From an uncultured Lachnospiraceae bacterium (lineage in GTDB: Bacteria > Bacillota > Clostridia > Lachnospirales > Lachnospiraceae): 8,115 bases of DNA. The position numbers and the translations under genes were made by a program. Below, in pieces: positions 5,863 through 8,115 of the stretch. The DNA lies in assembly GCA_902782625.1 (NCBI GenBank), contig CACZNZ010000437.1, positions 1-8,115 on the forward strand, written 5' to 3'. The notes beneath the pieces were generated by a model. It saw only the letters and a program-made list of their open reading frames with translations. It had not been told where the DNA came from and did no database searches. Positions within the stretch are counted from its first letter, which is position 1. Each line of letters begins with the position of its first letter.

Positions 5863-7299
5863 TTAATATGCTTTTCCGAAATAAACTTCATATTTGGCCA
5901 GTTTTCCGCAGTGCACACAGGTGTCCCCATGTTTCTTCTGCTCAAACGGCATGCACCTTGTAGTAGCGCCTGTCTCTTCTTTGATAGCCTCTTCACATTC
6001 TCTTTCGCCGCACCACATCGCACGGATAAATCCCTGTCTTGTATTGAGAAGCTCATTGAACTCATCCCAGTCGTGTGCGATATGTGTATTCTTCTCGAGG
6101 AAGTCTTTCGCGCGGTCGTACATATCCTGCTGCATCGTCTCGAGCACTGTCTTCAGTGTCTCTTCAATCTTGTCAAGCGGCGTAACGATCTTCTCTCTGG
6201 TATCCCGGCGGACAATGACTGCCTGGTTATTGACAATGTCTTTCGGACCGATCTCAATCCTGGTAGGAATTCCCTGAATCTCCTGCTCGGCGAATTTCCA
6301 TCCCGGTGACTTATCGGAATCATCCACTTTAACAGCAAAGCTTCCTTTCAGCTGATCCCGTACTTCAAAGACCTTATCAAGAACTCCTGCTTTTTTTTGC
6401 TGGATCGGAATGATCATCGTCTGAACCGGTGCAATCCTTGGTGGAAGAACCAGTCCGCTGTCATCACCATGAACCATGATGATGGCACCGATGATACGGG
6501 TGGAAAGTCCCCAGGAAGTCTCATAGACAGTACTTAATTTATTCTCTTTGTTCGTATATTCGATTCCGTAAGCCTCGGCAAAACCGGATCCGAAGTTATG
6601 GCTGGTTCCGGACTGCAGTGCCTTGCCGTCATGCATCAACGCCTCGATTGTATAGGTCGCCTCTGCACCGGCAAATTTCTCTTTCTCTGTCTTCTTTCCT
6701 TTTACCAGAGGAATCGCAAGTACATCTTCACAGAAATCTGCATATACATTGAGCATCTGCTCTGTTCTTGCCTCTGCCTCTTCCGCAGTTGCGTGGAAAG
6801 TATGTCCCTCCTGCCACAGGAATTCGGATGTACGGAGGAATGGTCTTGTGGACTTCTCCCAGCGCAGTACAGAACACCACTGGTTATAGATCAGCGGAAG
6901 ATCTCTGTAGGAATGAACCACGTCTTTGACATGATCGCAGAAAAGGGTCTCAGAGGTAGGGCGGATACACATACGTTCCGTCAGTTCTTCCTCTCCCCCA
7001 TGGGTTACCCAGGCAACCTCAGGCGCAAATCCTTCCACATGATCCTTTTCTTTCTGAAGAAGACTCTCCGGAATCAGCATAGGAAGATAAACATTCTCCA
7101 CGCCGGTTTCCTTGAATCTTCTGTCGAGTTCCTTCTGCACATTTTCCCAGATCGCGTACCCTCTCGGACGCAAGATCATACATCCTCGGGTATTGGAGTA
7201 GGATATCAGTTCTGCCTTGACGACAACATCTGTGTACCACTGGGCAAAATCTTCCTCCATTGATGTAATCTGCTCCACAAGCTTTTTATCCTTTGCCAT
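5863..7299 (-). CDS. proS: Prolyl-tRNA synthetase, editing-domain-free (archaeal/eukaryal-like) type
   Basis: The 478-residue class II enzyme charges tRNA-Pro with proline. The catalytic core runs to about residue 290, with CIRPTSE (111-117), motif 2 around [20 protein letters not shown] (146-165) and motif 3 around [10 protein letters not shown] (282-291). The anticodon-binding domain follows (about 292-400). The C-terminal domain has four likely zinc ligands (C430, C435, C461, C464) and ends in Tyr478, as is usual for this type. The length and direct passage from motif 2 to motif 3 show that the large insertion editing domain of the bacterial-type enzyme (about 565 residues) is absent. Mischarged Ala-tRNA-Pro must then be cleared by a separate factor, not seen here. 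The ATG at 7299 has AAGGA eight bases upstream. An in-frame extension to 7374 exists but crosses the leader hairpin and lacks a ribosome binding site. Confidence 0.97.
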   Translation of the reverse strand: MAKDKKLVEQITSMEEDFAQWYTDVVVKAELISYSNTRGCMILRPRGYAIWENVQKELDRRFKETGVENVYLPMLIPESLLQKEKDHVEGFAPEVAWVTHGGEEELTERMCIRPTSETLFCDHVKDVVHSYRDLPLIYNQWCSVLRWEKSTRPFLRTSEFLWQEGHTFHATAEEAEARTEQMLNVYADFCEDVLAIPLVKGKKTEKEKFAGAEATYTIEALMHDGKALQSGTSHNFGSGFAEAYGIEYTNKENKLSTVYETSWGLSTRIIGAIIMVHGDDSGLVLPPRIAPVQTMIIPIQQKKAGVLDKVFEVRDQLKGSFAVKVDDSDKSPGWKFAEQEIQGIPTRIEIGPKDIVNNQAVIVRRDTREKIVTPLDKIEETLKTVLETMQQDMYDRAKDFLEKNTHIAHDWDEFNELLNTRQGFIRAMWCGERECEEAIKEETGATTRCMPFEQKKHGDTCVHCGKLAKYEVYFGKAY

Positions 7300-7338
7300 A
7301 ACAGTTTTCCTTTCATGTTTTATGATGACAGTGACTGC

Positions 7339-7374
7339 AAAAGTGGATTGCCATATATTCATACAGCAATCCAC
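7339..7374 (-). terminator. Terminator-like hairpin in the proS leader
   Basis: A perfect nine-base stem (GTGGATTGC, 7366-7374, with 7343-7351) has a 14-base loop and is followed directly by TTTT (7339-7342). Outer bases AGTGA and TCACT can extend it across an internal loop. It lies downstream of the proS promoter and 40-odd bases before the start codon, so it could act as an attenuator for proS as well as a terminator for the upstream pseudouridine synthase gene. The U-tract is short. The leader is far too short for a T-box, and I see no T-box sequence or run of proline codons. Confidence 0.55.
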
Positions 7375-7394
7375 ATCACTTCTCTTTGACTAGT

Positions 7395-7423
7395 ATTCTA
7401 AATGACCTCGGGATATTTGTCAA
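7395..7423 (-). promoter_or_regulatory. Sigma-A promoter of proS-ppiC
   Basis: TTGACA (7418-7423) and TAGAAT (7395-7400) are separated by 17 bases. They match the sigma-A consensus at six of six and five of six positions. The -35 box begins five bases after the stop codon of the pseudouridine synthase gene. The expected start near 7388 gives a leader of about 90 bases containing the hairpin described separately. Confidence 0.85.
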
Positions 7424-7428
7424 GGAAA

Positions 7429-8115
7429 TCAGAATGCCTCGACATCCATCACTTCAAATGCCGGTCCGGCCGGCTCCGTCTTAAACACCATACGTTCTTC
7501 CGTTTCAGGATGCAGGAAAGACAGCCTGGTAGCATACAGTCCCGGTGTTGTGCAAGCCTTTTTGGCGGAGTTCTTCCCGACAGACTTTCCGTATCTGGTA
7601 TCGCCGTACAGGGGATGTCCCATCGCCGCAAACTGTGCACGGATCTGATGATGTCTCCCGGTATGGAGCGTAATCAGAACCCAGGAAAGGATCTGATTCC
7701 CCCTTTCGATCATATCAATCAGTTCATAATCCAGCAGCGCATGTTTCGCCCCCGGCGTCCCTTTTTCCACAACCCGGGAAAGATTCTTTCTGCCGTCTTT
7801 CAGCAGGTAATGAGAAAATGTTCCGGCTTCCTCTTCTAAAGCGCCGCAAACAACAGCCTGATAATTTTTTTCAAACAGGCCTTCCTGTATCTGCCTGCTC
7901 AAATGAGCAGCCGCATCTTTGGTTCTGGCAAAAACCACAAGTCCTCCCACAGGTCTGTCGAGTCTGTGCACTGCCGCAAGATAAGGCTCATCATGGCTTT
8001 CCTGCTCCAGAAATAACCCGTGTTTCAACTCCGTGATCATATCTCTGTCTTTGCTCCGGTCACTCTGTACCGGCATCCCGATCGGTTTTTCACAGACAAT
8101 CACTGAATCGTCCTG
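7429..8115 (-). CDS. RluA-family pseudouridine synthase, 5' end outside the window
   Basis: The visible 228 residues belong to the RluA/RluD family, which converts uridine to pseudouridine in rRNA or tRNA. The catalytic block HRLDRPVGG contains the nucleophilic aspartate (residue 53 of the visible part). The other hallmark, HTGRHHQIRAQF, corresponds to the usual TGRTHQIRVH. The visible N-terminus, QDDSVIVCEKPIGMPVQSD, matches the conserved strand that starts the catalytic domain, so the true start lies beyond 8115. A GTG at 8103 is therefore an internal valine rather than a start. Whether an S4-like RNA-binding domain precedes it cannot be seen. The exact target uridine cannot be assigned from sequence. 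The proS promoter begins right after its TGA stop. Confidence 0.92.
   Translation of the reverse strand, partial: QDDSVIVCEKPIGMPVQSDRSKDRDMITELKHGLFLEQESHDEPYLAAVHRLDRPVGGLVVFARTKDAAAHLSRQIQEGLFEKNYQAVVCGALEEEAGTFSHYLLKDGRKNLSRVVEKGTPGAKHALLDYELIDMIERGNQILSWVLITLHTGRHHQIRAQFAAMGHPLYGDTRYGKSVGKNSAKKACTTPGLYATRLSFLHPETEERMVFKTEPAGPAFEVMDVEAF

Noticed and set aside
6598..7263. Plus-strand open frame of 221 codons opposite proS
   Set aside because: It is antisense to the conserved catalytic core of ProRS, with no ribosome binding site or recognisable domain.
7300..7374. N-terminal extension of ProRS to 7374
   Set aside because: It would translate the leader hairpin, lacks a ribosome binding site, and family members start near MAKDKK. 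The ATG at 7299 has a good site.
7300..7394. T-box riboswitch upstream of proS
   Set aside because: The leader is only about 90 bases, and neither a specifier-type stem nor a T-box sequence is present; there is only one simple hairpin.

Overview
The window looks like chromosomal housekeeping DNA from a low-to-moderate GC Firmicute, most likely a gut clostridium of the Lachnospiraceae type. This rests on the gene order rpmE, DUF1385 gene, prmC, prfA, on the editing-domain-free ProRS, on a stand-alone BioY with a BirA-type operator, on strong AGGAGG-like ribosome binding sites and sigma-A promoters, and on some TTG starts. The taxon is inferred from protein and operon style; no 16S or database match was available. 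I see no insertion sequence, phage gene, tRNA, rRNA, CRISPR array or sign of recent transfer. No stretch over 300 bases lacks a gene; the two longest gaps (about 195 and 175 bases) both hold regulatory DNA.

Layout from left to right: all genes are on the minus strand except bioY. Positions 1-3478 hold a translation-linked cluster, read right to left: rpmE (ribosomal protein bL31), a hairpin terminator, a DUF1385 membrane protein, prmC (release factor glutamine methyltransferase), prfA (release factor 1) and the first 93 codons of hisC (histidine biosynthesis). The last four genes are tightly packed: a 4-base overlap, an 8-base overlap and a 2-base gap. PrmC modifies the GGQ glutamine of the RF1 encoded right after it. 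rpmE has its own promoter and a roughly 150-base leader with a long-range stem, a bulged hairpin and a possible pseudoknot, probably a cis-regulatory ribosomal-protein leader.

Positions 3673-4308 encode a CpXC-type zinc-ribbon protein of unknown function. Divergent from it is bioY, the substrate-binding part of a biotin ECF transporter. bioY has a consensus sigma-A promoter whose -35 box lies inside an inverted repeat resembling a BirA (biotin repressor) operator.

A strong hairpin separates bioY from the convergent proS-ppiC pair (prolyl-tRNA synthetase and a cytosolic parvulin). proS has a clear promoter and a leader with a terminator-like hairpin, but no T-box. The window ends inside an RluA-family pseudouridine synthase gene whose 5' end lies outside. 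Nothing here looks like a wholly new system. The regulatory RNAs, the BirA site and the unexplained DUF1385 and CpXC proteins are the parts most worth a second look.
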